DNA from: Saprospiraceae bacterium
Lineage (GTDB): Bacteria; Bacteroidota; Bacteroidia; Chitinophagales; Saprospiraceae
Assembly: GCA_016719615.1 (NCBI GenBank)
Contig: JADJYQ010000007.1
Coordinates: forward strand, 310,001-374,000
Reading direction: 5' to 3'
Length of the DNA stretch: 64,000 bases
Part shown: positions 25,283 to 33,193 of the stretch, piece after piece
How positions within the stretch are numbered: position 1 is the first letter of the stretch
Layout of the letters: each line of letters begins with the position of its first letter
Program-made: the position numbers and the translations under genes
Notes under the pieces: generated by a model
The model's database searches: none
Told to the model about the DNA's origin: nothing
What the model saw: the letters and a program-made list of their open reading frames with translations, nothing else

Positions 25283-25311
25283 CAAATTTACGTTTAAATA
25301 ATGGAAATCAA
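25283..25311 (-). promoter_or_regulatory. Bacteroidota-type promoter of the asparaginase gene
   Basis: On the minus strand, TTG (25311-25309), an 18-bp spacer and TAAATTTG (25290-25283). This is one of the best matches in the window to TTG-N19-TAnnTTTG. The GTG start lies 18 bp downstream. Confidence 0.6.
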
Positions 25312-25470
25312 ATTTGGGGTCGCACAAATGCAGCTGCCGTATGAGTTTGGCTTCGTGATTCAATGTTTCAATTTGAAAGCTGGTTCCCGATAAAAAATTT
25401 GCTGACTTGATAGATGTCCAGATTCAAACTACAAGAATTCAACACTTTTATAAATTAACATTTCCAGTCC

Positions 25471-25501
25471 TTGCCATTCAAATCATGAATGATTATCTTT
25501 C
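25471..25501 (+). promoter_or_regulatory. Bacteroidota-type promoter of the alpha/beta hydrolase gene
   Basis: TTG (25471-25473), a 20-bp spacer and TATCTTTC (25494-25501). It lies 17 bp before the ATG at 25519 and overlaps the alternative upstream start at 25489, which argues against that start. Confidence 0.5.
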
Positions 25502-25518
25502 GACGGCAAATAATTCTG

Positions 25519-26205
25519 ATGAAAAACCTTATCCTCTTACATGGAGCACTTGCTACAGCAGAACAACTCCAGGAACTTGCAAGCCTGTTACAAGAAAATT
25601 TCAAGGTATATATTTACGAATTCGAAGGCCATGGTAAAAACTCCGATTCAACGAATCCATTTCAAATAGAGAATATGGCAGAAGCTTTGGAATCCTTTTG
25701 CCGTTTAAATGATCTCGACAACACTTACATCTTTGGATATAGTATGGGAGGATATGTCGCTTTATACCATAATATATGCTACCCTCAAAGAACACAAAAA
25801 ATTGTTTGTCTGGCTACCAAATTTGATTGGAATCCCGAATCCGCTCAAAAAGAAGCAAACATTTTAACAGCCCAAAACATTCTTGATAATTTTCCGGGAT
25901 TTGCAAATCTGCTTCAACAAAGACATGGTGCACATTGGGAAAGCGTCCTTGAGAAAACTGCAAACATGATGACAAGTTTAGGAGACAAACCTATATTGGA
26001 TAAAAATAATCTTATAAAAATTAGTGCAACGTGTTTATTGTTATTAGGCGACAAAGATCATATGGTTAGTAAAGAAGAAACAATGTTAGCAGCTGAAGCC
26101 ATTCCTAATTGCAATTTTATAACATTGGAAAACACCATTCATCCTATGGAAAAGGTAGATTCAAAAAAACTTTTAACAATATTAATTCAATTCTTACAAA
26201 GCTAA
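25519..26205 (+). CDS. Alpha/beta hydrolase (esterase/thioesterase-like)
   Basis: A 228-residue soluble alpha/beta hydrolase with all catalytic elements: LILLHGA oxyanion strand at the N-terminus, IYEFEGHGKNSDS, the nucleophile elbow GYSMGGY with Ser75, LLLLGDKDHMV with the acid, and ENTIHPMEKV with His208. The size and the GYSMGG form resemble MenH-like hydrolases, but the substrate cannot be told from the sequence and no menaquinone genes are nearby. The ATG at 25519 is chosen because the family begins 'MKNLILLHGA'. The T9SS beta-helix gene follows 12 bp after the stop and may be co-transcribed. Confidence 0.8.
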   Translation: MKNLILLHGALATAEQLQELASLLQENFKVYIYEFEGHGKNSDSTNPFQIENMAEALESFCRLNDLDNTYIFGYSMGGYVALYHNICYPQRTQKIVCLATKFDWNPESAQKEANILTAQNILDNFPGFANLLQQRHGAHWESVLEKTANMMTSLGDKPILDKNNLIKISATCLLLLGDKDHMVSKEETMLAAEAIPNCNFITLENTIHPMEKVDSKKLLTILIQFLQS

Positions 26206-26217
26206 AATTATTTGAAA

Positions 26218-27696
26218 ATGAAAATTTACTGCTTTATTATAAGTTTGTTGGTAACTACTTATTGTTTGCAGGCCCAAACAACATTAAATGTAGGCCCGGG
26301 AAGGACTTATGCCAATCCGGTGACTGCCGCTGCTGCTGCTAAACCCGGAGATACGATACTCATTCATCCAGCCAACTACAGAGGTCCCTTTTTTATTAGC
26401 AATTTAAAAGGAAGGCGGGATGCCTTTATTTTTATCAAAGGAACAAATAGAGACCAGGTCATTTTTGATGGCGGGAGTGAATCTCTGCATTTTAGTGATG
26501 CAGAATTTATACACATATCTAATATTACGGTACGCGGTCAAACCGGAAATGGAATGAATATAGATGATGCAGGTAGTTTGGAAAGTCCAACGAAACACGT
26601 CATCCTTGACAACTGCGTTTTTCGCGATATGGCCGCAAGTGGAAATAATGATTTACTAAAATTATCGGGACTGGATTCTTTCATCATCAGGCATTGTCAT
26701 TTTGAAAACGGCGCAACAGGAGGTAGCGGAATCGATATGGTGGGTTGCCATGCGGGGACCATCCGCAATAATCGATTTATTCAACTGGGAAGTAATAGCA
26801 TTCAGGCTAAAGGGGCATCCAGTGAAATCGAAATCCTGTCCAACCATTTTACCAATGGCGGTCAACGCACTTTAAATTTAGGTGGGAGCACGGGCAGTGC
26901 ATTCTTCAGACCAGCGGGTGCCAATTATGAAGCGAGAAACATTCTCGCGGCCGCCAATATTATAGAGGGATCAGTAACTCCCGTAGCTTTTGTGGGAAGC
27001 CGCAATGTGCGTTTTATCAACAATACGATCATCAGACCCGAAAGATGGATCCTTAGAATTCTACAGGAAAGTAGCGATACCAGTTTTTACCTAAGTAGTG
27101 CCAACAATAGTTTTATTAACAACATTGTCGTTGTGAATAATTCTCTTTCGACGGATGTCAATATAGGCCCCAATACGAGTCCGACTACTTTTAAATTTTC
27201 TAATAACCTTTGGTATCATCTCGATAATGCCAATTGGCGCGGGCCGCAATTGCCCGTCATAGAAACACAAGGAATTGTGCAGATGAATCCTCAGTTTATG
27301 AATTTGCTGAATGGAGATTACCGATTGTTATCTAATTCGCCGGCGATAGGAAAAGGAAAATTGGAAATTAACGTCAAGGAAGACTATTCCGGAAAATTTT
27401 ATTTAAACCCACCATCTATAGGCGCGTATGAAGGTGGTTTAGCTACTTCTACTCACCAAGATAAATCAAATAATGTGTTGATTTATCCGAATCCGTTTGA
27501 TGATGTTTTGCACGTTCAAGATATATTAGGTACAGCTCATCTTCAAATCTATGATCTGCGCGGAAATTTGCATTTCCAAACTCATTTAGATTCTGCATCA
27601 CATGTAATTGATCTGGAAAATTTGTGTGCCGGATTTTATATGCTAAAATTAAAGTTTAGGGATGGTGAAATTATTAGAAAGCTAGTGAAATATTGA
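26218..27696 (+). CDS. T9SS-exported right-handed beta-helix protein
   Basis: A 492-residue exported protein: signal peptide (about 1-20, ending LQAQ), then TYANPVTAAAAAKPGDTILIHPANYRG, the usual opening of pectate-lyase-like beta-helices (DUF1565/NosD type), and repeated N-rich coils (GTIRNNRFIQLGSNSIQAKG, ILSNHFTNGG, RFINNTIIRP, NNSFINNIVVVNN) to about 370. It ends with a type A T9SS sorting domain (about 415-492: VLIYPNPFDDVLHVQD, LCAGFYMLKLKF, GEIIRKLVK). It is probably bound to the cell surface or released, and may bind or cleave a polysaccharide; no catalytic Asp/Arg set is clear. The ATG at 26218 is used, since it follows an in-frame TTG by two codons. Confidence 0.85.
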   Translation: MKIYCFIISLLVTTYCLQAQTTLNVGPGRTYANPVTAAAAAKPGDTILIHPANYRGPFFISNLKGRRDAFIFIKGTNRDQVIFDGGSESLHFSDAEFIHISNITVRGQTGNGMNIDDAGSLESPTKHVILDNCVFRDMAASGNNDLLKLSGLDSFIIRHCHFENGATGGSGIDMVGCHAGTIRNNRFIQLGSNSIQAKGASSEIEILSNHFTNGGQRTLNLGGSTGSAFFRPAGANYEARNILAAANIIEGSVTPVAFVGSRNVRFINNTIIRPERWILRILQESSDTSFYLSSANNSFINNIVVVNNSLSTDVNIGPNTSPTTFKFSNNLWYHLDNANWRGPQLPVIETQGIVQMNPQFMNLLNGDYRLLSNSPAIGKGKLEINVKEDYSGKFYLNPPSIGAYEGGLATSTHQDKSNNVLIYPNPFDDVLHVQDILGTAHLQIYDLRGNLHFQTHLDSASHVIDLENLCAGFYMLKLKFRDGEIIRKLVKY

Positions 27697-27864
27697 AGAT
27701 CTCGTCAAAAGGAGCTGTAATTGTCGCCAAAAGATCGTCAGTTGTCATTTATTCGTTTTTAATGACTGTTTTTTAGGCAAGACCTCTTCCCAATAGATTA
27801 AATTCCCGGTTTTAAGTCGATTATTTAAATGGAATGAAGACAACAACGAGCTGCCTATTTTTAT

Positions 27865-28242
27865 TCATTTTTTCCTTTTGAAACAGCTATTTTCCATTTT
27901 ATTAAAAATATCAAACCAACTTTGGTTCCGGTTTATTGAAAATAAAACGTTTATTAATAAAATAAGAATTCCCAATACAGAGATTGAAAAACTTATTAAA
28001 AGTAAAAAAAATGCTATGAGAATTGCCAATACAAGTATTAGATTCGTAGAAAATTTACTTTGTCGTAAAAATCGCGTAGCTATAAGGGATGTAATAACAA
28101 AACTGATAAACATATAATCCCAGAAAGCTAATGGTAGCCATTTTATAAGAGGTCTAACAGCAAATAATAGAAGCATTGCGCCAGAAAAAAATACAAATCC
28201 GGTTTTAAATCTTTTGAAAGTATATATATCAATATTTTTCAA
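27865..28242 (-). CDS. Small membrane protein, paralogue of the 28362 gene
   Basis: A 125-residue protein with four hydrophobic segments (about 14-33, 38-55, 65-85 and 87-103). The C-terminal half, FSTNLILVLAILIAFFLLL and WFDIFNKME, aligns with ASANLILCLSFFICLLLFF and WNVFNKLEAW of the neighbouring protein encoded at 28362-28745. No family is recognised. The two are separated by 119 bp on the same strand and probably arose by tandem duplication. Confidence 0.5.
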   Translation of the reverse strand: MKNIDIYTFKRFKTGFVFFSGAMLLLFAVRPLIKWLPLAFWDYMFISFVITSLIATRFLRQSKFSTNLILVLAILIAFFLLLISFSISVLGILILLINVLFSINRNQSWFDIFNKMENSCFKRKK

Positions 28243-28361
28243 ATGTGGCTTTTAGAATCCTTCGATTATTTAGTATTCTGGCATAAACATCGTCTTTGGA
28301 AATTTGGATTCAGATTATTGCAGCTAATTACCAGTAAAAATGATCTGATGTTTAGCCACCT

Positions 28362-28745
28362 TTAATTGGTTATTCTATTATACCATGCTTCAAGTTTATT
28401 AAACACATTCCAATTCCTATAATTATAGTTCAGTTTTGAATATTGATCACAAATTACAGCCATAATGAAAATACATATCCCATTATAACTTCTAAAAAAC
28501 AATAGCAAGCAAATAAAAAAGCTCAGGCAAAGAATCAAATTAGCTGATGCCCGTTCTCTTTTTAAAAATACACTTGCTGTAATTAAAAAAATGGAGAATA
28601 ATAGTATCGAATGTTCCAATATCCCGAATGAAAAGTTCTCTCCTTTAATGTATGACACAAATCCAAGAAGCAATATAATATATACTCCAAAACCTATAGA
28701 CTGCAAATGAATAAGTTTATAATTTTCTGTTTCCATATTGTGCAT
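28362..28745 (-). CDS. Small membrane protein, paralogue of the 27865 gene
   Basis: A 127-residue protein with four hydrophobic segments (about 13-32, 44-62, 68-86 and 88-102) and a short soluble C-terminus (NWNVFNKLEAWYNRITN). It shares the central xxANLILxL helix and the W-x2-FNKxE tail with its neighbour at 27865-28242. No known domain. It is transcribed away from the coiled-coil/CHAP cassette that begins at 28928. Confidence 0.5.
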   Translation of the reverse strand: MHNMETENYKLIHLQSIGFGVYIILLLGFVSYIKGENFSFGILEHSILLFSIFLITASVFLKRERASANLILCLSFFICLLLFFRSYNGICIFIMAVICDQYSKLNYNYRNWNVFNKLEAWYNRITN

Positions 28746-28927
28746 TTGTAATTACGCTCCCATACCAAAGATAAGTATTTTATAAGAAATTCACAAATCA
28801 GCTAATGTAAATTCAAATGCCGTTAAATCACCCCCATAAATACAGGAAAAACACCCTTTCAAAAGAAATTTATTTATTTAAACTTTGCCCGACTGTCCAT
28901 TTTTCGTAATTTCAAATTTATTTCGAT

Positions 28928-29338
28928 ATGAACGAACGACATTATAAAATTGCCTTTTGGGTCTTAATCCTGGCCATGATTGTCTCAACAGTGATATCCA
29001 TATTTACACAGAGTAAATTGGACAAAGCCATAAATGAAATTAAAAACGCTAAAGTCATACTTGACTCTGCACAAGCTACCATCCGAACTATAGATGTCAC
29101 CATAAATGGTCTTCAAGAGCAAACTGATAAGTTCAAACAAGAGTTGGAAAGCTTCCACCTCAAGAGTTTGCAGGTTGATAGTATCCTCTTAAATCGCGAA
29201 AAAAATATTCTAAACCGGGTTTCAGATATCCAGTCCAAAATTCAACAATTGCAATTGCAGCGCAAGGATATCCTAAATATGCTCAAAGAACTCCCTCGGG
29301 AAATCGAAACTAAACCATTAAAACCTCTAGGGCAATGA
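28928..29338 (+). CDS. Membrane-anchored coiled-coil protein, first gene of the CHAP cassette
   Basis: A 136-residue protein with a single N-terminal transmembrane helix (about 8-27) and an almost uninterrupted coiled coil (about 30-125) rich in Lys, Glu, Gln and Leu. The ending is proline-rich (PREIETKPLKPLGQ). The layout is like an inner-membrane spanin or a structural tether, but no sequence family is recognised. Its stop overlaps the next start by 4 bp (ATGA), a strong sign of translational coupling with the following gene. Confidence 0.6.
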   Translation: MNERHYKIAFWVLILAMIVSTVISIFTQSKLDKAINEIKNAKVILDSAQATIRTIDVTINGLQEQTDKFKQELESFHLKSLQVDSILLNREKNILNRVSDIQSKIQQLQLQRKDILNMLKELPREIETKPLKPLGQ

Positions 29339-29883
29339 AAATTAAACTTCAAATTCTGGTAGTGCTCTGCAGTATTTACAGTACCGCAAATATGGCTCAG
29401 CTCTTGGATCCACTAAAAATGGGAGATAGTGTCAATATTAATGTTTATTACATCACCCGCGGTATTCAACTCGATAACCAGTTGGATACATTATGGTTAT
29501 TTAATAAACCTACTTTTGATAAATACAACAAAGCTTATAAGCTCTTATTTACATCGAGCGACAGTTATGAAAATCTGATCAAGCAAATGGAGACACGCGA
29601 CTCTTTGGTTAATAAACTTCTCGAAGAACGAAAATCAGCTTATGATGCTTTGTTCAAATTAAATCAGGACTTTTACAACACAAGCGGTAATTACATCAAA
29701 TCAACTCAAGACTCGTTGATAAGGATGACCGGACAACTCACTACGCTCAGCGGACAACTCAATAGAGCCAATGAAAATCTGGATCAGGCCATTGAATACA
29801 TTAAAAGTGCAAAAAAGGATCGATATAAATATTTGATCATTGGATTTTTGGCCGGAGGAATTATTGGTTATGTTTTGCATTAA
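29335..29883 (+). CDS. Exported coiled-coil protein with C-terminal membrane anchor
   Basis: A 182-residue protein: a signal peptide (about 1-21, ending MAQ), a periplasmic part with FKLNQDFYNTSGNYIKSTQ, a coiled coil (about 125-160, with the repeat MTGQLTTLSGQLNRANENLD) and a C-terminal glycine-rich transmembrane helix (YLIIGFLAGGIIGYVLH). The N-out layout with a membrane tail suggests it spans the periplasm. The family is not recognised. It overlaps the upstream gene by 4 bp; the next gene starts 35 bp later. Confidence 0.6.
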   Translation: MKIKLQILVVLCSIYSTANMAQLLDPLKMGDSVNINVYYITRGIQLDNQLDTLWLFNKPTFDKYNKAYKLLFTSSDSYENLIKQMETRDSLVNKLLEERKSAYDALFKLNQDFYNTSGNYIKSTQDSLIRMTGQLTTLSGQLNRANENLDQAIEYIKSAKKDRYKYLIIGFLAGGIIGYVLH

Positions 29884-29918
29884 TATAATGAAATTTGCAG
29901 ATATAAAAAAGTACGGAT

Positions 29919-30371
29919 ATGGTAGAACACGAAAATATGGAGCAAGGGAAACAACAAGGTCAGTCTTCCCTTAAAAAGTTAAAATACTTTCTTCTATTTT
30001 GGAATGGGTTTTGGTCTATTCCATTGTCATTTCTAGCCTTTTTTGGATTGGGAATATTGGGCCAATACTTATTCGGAGAGGGCGTTGGCTTTTACGATCC
30101 ATCATTTTGGCAAGCCGCATTACTGGCCACCGGAGAGTTTCTATTTTTTAATAGCATTGCTTTTTTTACACTTCGTTTTTGTTTCAGACATTTATGGAAA
30201 TATTATAAGGGAAATAAGGAATTTAATGTGCGTTCACAAAAACTTGAGGTAAGCAATCGCTCGAAAGATGACTTTGATAATTTACAAGCATGGCAAAAAT
30301 TATTTCTATTGGTCTTTTTATACTGCTTTTTCATCGCTGCTTTGGTCAGTCTGTACAAAGCCCATGTATAA
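29919..30371 (+). CDS. Three-helix membrane protein overlapping the CHAP gene
   Basis: A 150-residue protein with a polar N-terminus (about 1-22), hydrophobic segments at about 23-50, 60-85 and 125-147, and a basic loop (KYYKGNKEFNVRSQKLEV) between the last two. Size and topology are holin-like, but there is no sequence match I recognise. The last 82 bp overlap the start of the CHAP gene in a different frame, and both frames encode a hydrophobic helix there (the last helix of this protein and the signal peptide of the CHAP protein). The ATG at 29919 is used; a second at 29937 is possible. Confidence 0.55.
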   Translation: MVEHENMEQGKQQGQSSLKKLKYFLLFWNGFWSIPLSFLAFFGLGILGQYLFGEGVGFYDPSFWQAALLATGEFLFFNSIAFFTLRFCFRHLWKYYKGNKEFNVRSQKLEVSNRSKDDFDNLQAWQKLFLLVFLYCFFIAALVSLYKAHV

Positions 30372-30817
30372 GTTGCATCTACCTCGATGAGCTCGGTGTG
30401 ATAGAACAAGGAGGAGCAAATAAAGGGCAGCGCGTTGAAGAATATTTAAAAGCAGCAGGCGGCAAAGCAGGTCAGCCCTGGTGCGCTGCTTTTGTAAAAT
30501 GGGTATTCGACCAGGCCGGTATTCAAACGACAATCAATGTTTATAGTCCGACCGCACAAAATAAAAAAAACCTTATATGGGCCAAAAAGCAATCCCTAAA
30601 AACGCCGCAGAGTGGCGATGTGTTTTGCCTGTATTACCCAAAATTAAAGCGCATCGGACATACGGGATTCTACCATCGTCAAATCAACAAAAGCATTTAC
30701 GAATCTGTTGAAGGCAACTCAAATGATAGCGGAAGTCGAGAAGGCATCGGAGTATTTAAACTGAAAAAGCGAAGCCTCAATGCAACATACTCTATCAGCC
30801 GTTGGACGTCAGATTAA
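30290..30817 (+). CDS. CHAP-domain peptidoglycan hydrolase
   Basis: A 175-residue exported protein: signal peptide (about 1-19, ending CFGQ) and one CHAP (cysteine, histidine-dependent amidohydrolase/peptidase) domain. The catalytic Cys65 is in QPWCAAFVKWVF, His124 in RIGHTGFY, and the third polar residue is in EGNSND near 143. The entry GANKGQRVEEYLKAAG is typical of the endolysin-like branch found in phages and phage-derived modules. It should cleave peptide or amide bonds in peptidoglycan. It is the last of four adjacent plus-strand genes; the first two are coiled-coil membrane proteins and the third is a holin-sized membrane protein. Confidence 0.82.
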   Translation: MAKIISIGLFILLFHRCFGQSVQSPCISCIYLDELGVIEQGGANKGQRVEEYLKAAGGKAGQPWCAAFVKWVFDQAGIQTTINVYSPTAQNKKNLIWAKKQSLKTPQSGDVFCLYYPKLKRIGHTGFYHRQINKSIYESVEGNSNDSGSREGIGVFKLKKRSLNATYSISRWTSD

Positions 30818-30879
30818 ATGCAACAATTCATGTTGTTATAATTAACCATTTGTGTATAAATTAAGCTTTGCGATATTTA

Positions 30880-30957
30880 TTCCCGCAGATTGCGCAGATC
30901 ATGCGCAGATTTTTGTTTATAATATTCTCTGCGGCAAATCTGCGAGATCAGAGGGAA
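30880..30957. repeat. 78-bp imperfect palindrome built of CGCAGAT units
   Basis: Arms of 31 bp around a 16-nt AT-rich centre: the left arm TTCCCGCAGATTGCGCAGAT... pairs imperfectly with the right arm, which ends CAAATCTGCGAG...GAGGGAA. Each arm contains repeated CGCAGAT heptamers. Length, arm length and internal repetition are the same as in the unrelated palindromes of arrays A and B. It is non-coding, between the CHAP gene and the epimerase gene. Confidence 0.8.
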
Positions 30958-31029
30958 ACAAACGGATCATGATAATTAATCCAAATTTTCTTTTGAATTC
31001 CATTAATTTTGCTGCAATGAATATACACT

Positions 31030-32003
31030 ATGGAACTCAACAACAGTAAAATTCTGGTGATCGGCGGCGGGGGATTTATCGGAAGCTTTGTGGTCGAAGA
31101 ATTGTTAAAACATCCTGTTGCGGAAGTCGTAGTCTACGATAATTTTACTCGGGGAAAAAGAGAATACCTTGACCGGGCATTGCTCGACAAAAGATGTAGT
31201 ATTTTTCCTTTTGGTGGAGATATCCGGGATATAGATATTTTGGATACCGCTGTATATGGAAAAGATTATGTGATTTGCCTAGCTGCCATGTGGCTCTTGC
31301 ATTGTAAAGATTTTCCACGCACTGCATTTGAAGTAAATATTGCCGGCACCTTTAATATTCTGGAAGCATGTGTAAAACACCAGGTTAAAAAACTGATTTG
31401 GTCTTCATCAGCATCCGTTTATGGGGATGCCCTAGAATTACCCATGACAGAAGATCATCCATTCAACAATAAAAATTTTTACGGCGCGACTAAAATTGCC
31501 GGCGAAGCCATGTGCACTGCTTTTAACGACAGATATGGATTACAAGTTATTGGACTTAGATATATGAATGTTTATGGTCCGCATCAGGATCAAACTGCCG
31601 CGTACACGGGAGTCATCCCTATTATGTTGAATAAAATTGATGCCAATGAATCACCTGTCATCAACGGAGATGGTTCACAGGCTTACGATTTTATTTACGT
31701 AGAAGACGTAGCTCGCGCCAACATATGTGCATTAACCAGCGAACAAAAGTTTGGGTTTTACAATGTAGGTACAGAAATTCAAACCTCCATTCGCGAATTA
31801 TGTGATTTAATTCTTCAACTAAAATCATCGGATCTAAAGTGCAATACAAACCATATTCTGCAGATGATGCCCGCGCACTCGTTCAAAATCGCATTGGTTC
31901 CCGCATAAAAGCAGAAAACGATTTAGGCTTTCATTATTCTTTTACTTTGGAACAAGGTTTGCAAAAGCTGATTGAATGGCGTAATACGAGCAAAAAGTCA
32001 TAG
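31030..32003 (+). pseudogene. NAD-dependent sugar epimerase/dehydratase, broken by a -1 frameshift
   Basis: Extended short-chain dehydrogenase: Rossmann loop GGGGFIGSF (near 12), catalytic FYGATKIAGEA (Tyr and Lys, near 153), and RYMNVYGPHQD. The continuous frame stops at 31908 after a non-homologous tail. If one A is added in the run at 31836-31838, the frame continues through KVQYKPYSADDARALVQNRIG and LEQGLQKLIEWRN to a stop at 32003, which is exactly the C-terminus expected for UDP-sugar epimerases. The gene is therefore either a recent pseudogene, phase-variable, or a base-call error. It is followed 35 bp later by a DegT aminotransferase, so it belongs to a nucleotide-sugar pathway. Confidence 0.85.
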
Positions 32004-32038
32004 GCCAATCCTACCTTTGTGCTTCATAATTCAGCATT

Positions 32039-33190
32039 TTGAGCACAAGAAAATATATTCAGATTTCACAACCCTCTATGGGTCAGGAGGAATGGGAAGC
32101 TTGTAAAGGTCCCATTTTTTCTGGATGGATGACGCAGGGGCCCCAGGTAGCTGCTTTTGAGAAGCGATTTGCGGAGATCCATCAGGTCAATCATGCCATT
32201 GCAGTTTCCAATTGTACGACCGCTTTGCATTTAGCTTTAGTCGCACTTGGTGTTGGTCCTGGAGATGAGGTGATCGTGCCTGCATTTACCTGGGTTTCAA
32301 CTGCAAATGCAGCTATGTATTGTGGTGCAAAACCGGTGTTTGTCGATATCGATTTGGAAAGTTTTAATATGGATCCTGCTCAAATTGAGGCCAAACGTTC
32401 ATCAAAAACAAAAGCGATCATCCCTGTTCATCTTTTTGGCCTGTGTGCAGAAATGGATGCCATCAAATCCGTTAGCGAAGGACTACGCATCATCGAAGAT
32501 GGGGCCTGTGCCGCAGGAGCCCAATACCATTCAATCCCGGCAGGAGGTTTGGGTGATATAGGCTGTTTCTCGTTTCACCCCAGAAAATCGGTAACTACCG
32601 GAGAAGGCGGCATGTTGACGACAAATGATGATAAGCTGGCAGAAATTCTCAACAGACTTCGCAACCATGGCGCTTCTATTTCTGAAGAACAAAGACATAA
32701 AGGTCCAAAACCCTATATACTTCCTGAATTCGAAATGGTAGGCTACAATTACCGAATGACAGATTTGCAAGGAGCTGTTGGCAATGTTCAACTGGAAAAA
32801 TTAGATGCATTCATTCGTTATAGAGACCAATGGGCCGGTTTTTATGAAGATGCCTTTCGAAATATTTCCTGGATAAAAACTCCAAAAACACCGCAGGGAT
32901 TCAGGCATGGATGGCAGTCATATGTTTTATTTATTGACGAAAGCCAATCACCAATTCAAAGAAATGAACTTATGGAAATTCTACAAAATAAAGGAATTGC
33001 TACCCGACCCGGCACCCATGCAGTGCATATGTTGCAATTTTACAAAAATACATTTGGTATTCAGGTAAATGACTTTCCTAACGCTCGTAAGGCTGATCAA
33101 CAAAGTATGTCCATCCCATTACACAATCTGATGGAAGAAGAGGATTTTCATTACATTGCTGAATGCATTCAGTCAGTAAATCGAATTTAA
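32039..33190 (+). CDS. DegT/DnrJ/EryC1/StrS family sugar aminotransferase
   Basis: A 383-residue PLP-dependent enzyme that aminates keto-sugars bound to nucleotides. Features in order: ISQPSMGQEEW (N-terminal), GDEVIVPAFTWVSTANA near 82, IEDGACAAGA near 153, the PLP lysine in CFSFHPRKSVTTGEGGM (near 183), and NYRMTDLQGAVG near 238. The start is the TTG at 32039; the previous in-frame codons reach a stop within four codons and no ATG exists before residue 15, which would cut into the domain. A TACCTTTG -7 box lies at 32012-32019. asnB follows after 3 bp. Confidence 0.88.
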   Translation: MSTRKYIQISQPSMGQEEWEACKGPIFSGWMTQGPQVAAFEKRFAEIHQVNHAIAVSNCTTALHLALVALGVGPGDEVIVPAFTWVSTANAAMYCGAKPVFVDIDLESFNMDPAQIEAKRSSKTKAIIPVHLFGLCAEMDAIKSVSEGLRIIEDGACAAGAQYHSIPAGGLGDIGCFSFHPRKSVTTGEGGMLTTNDDKLAEILNRLRNHGASISEEQRHKGPKPYILPEFEMVGYNYRMTDLQGAVGNVQLEKLDAFIRYRDQWAGFYEDAFRNISWIKTPKTPQGFRHGWQSYVLFIDESQSPIQRNELMEILQNKGIATRPGTHAVHMLQFYKNTFGIQVNDFPNARKADQQSMSIPLHNLMEEEDFHYIAECIQSVNRI

Positions 33191-33193
33191 ATC

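Noticed and set aside
30852..31049. Plus-strand frame across the CGCAGAT palindrome
   Set aside because: Its sequence is dictated by the palindromic repeat and it runs into the epimerase start; no protein character.
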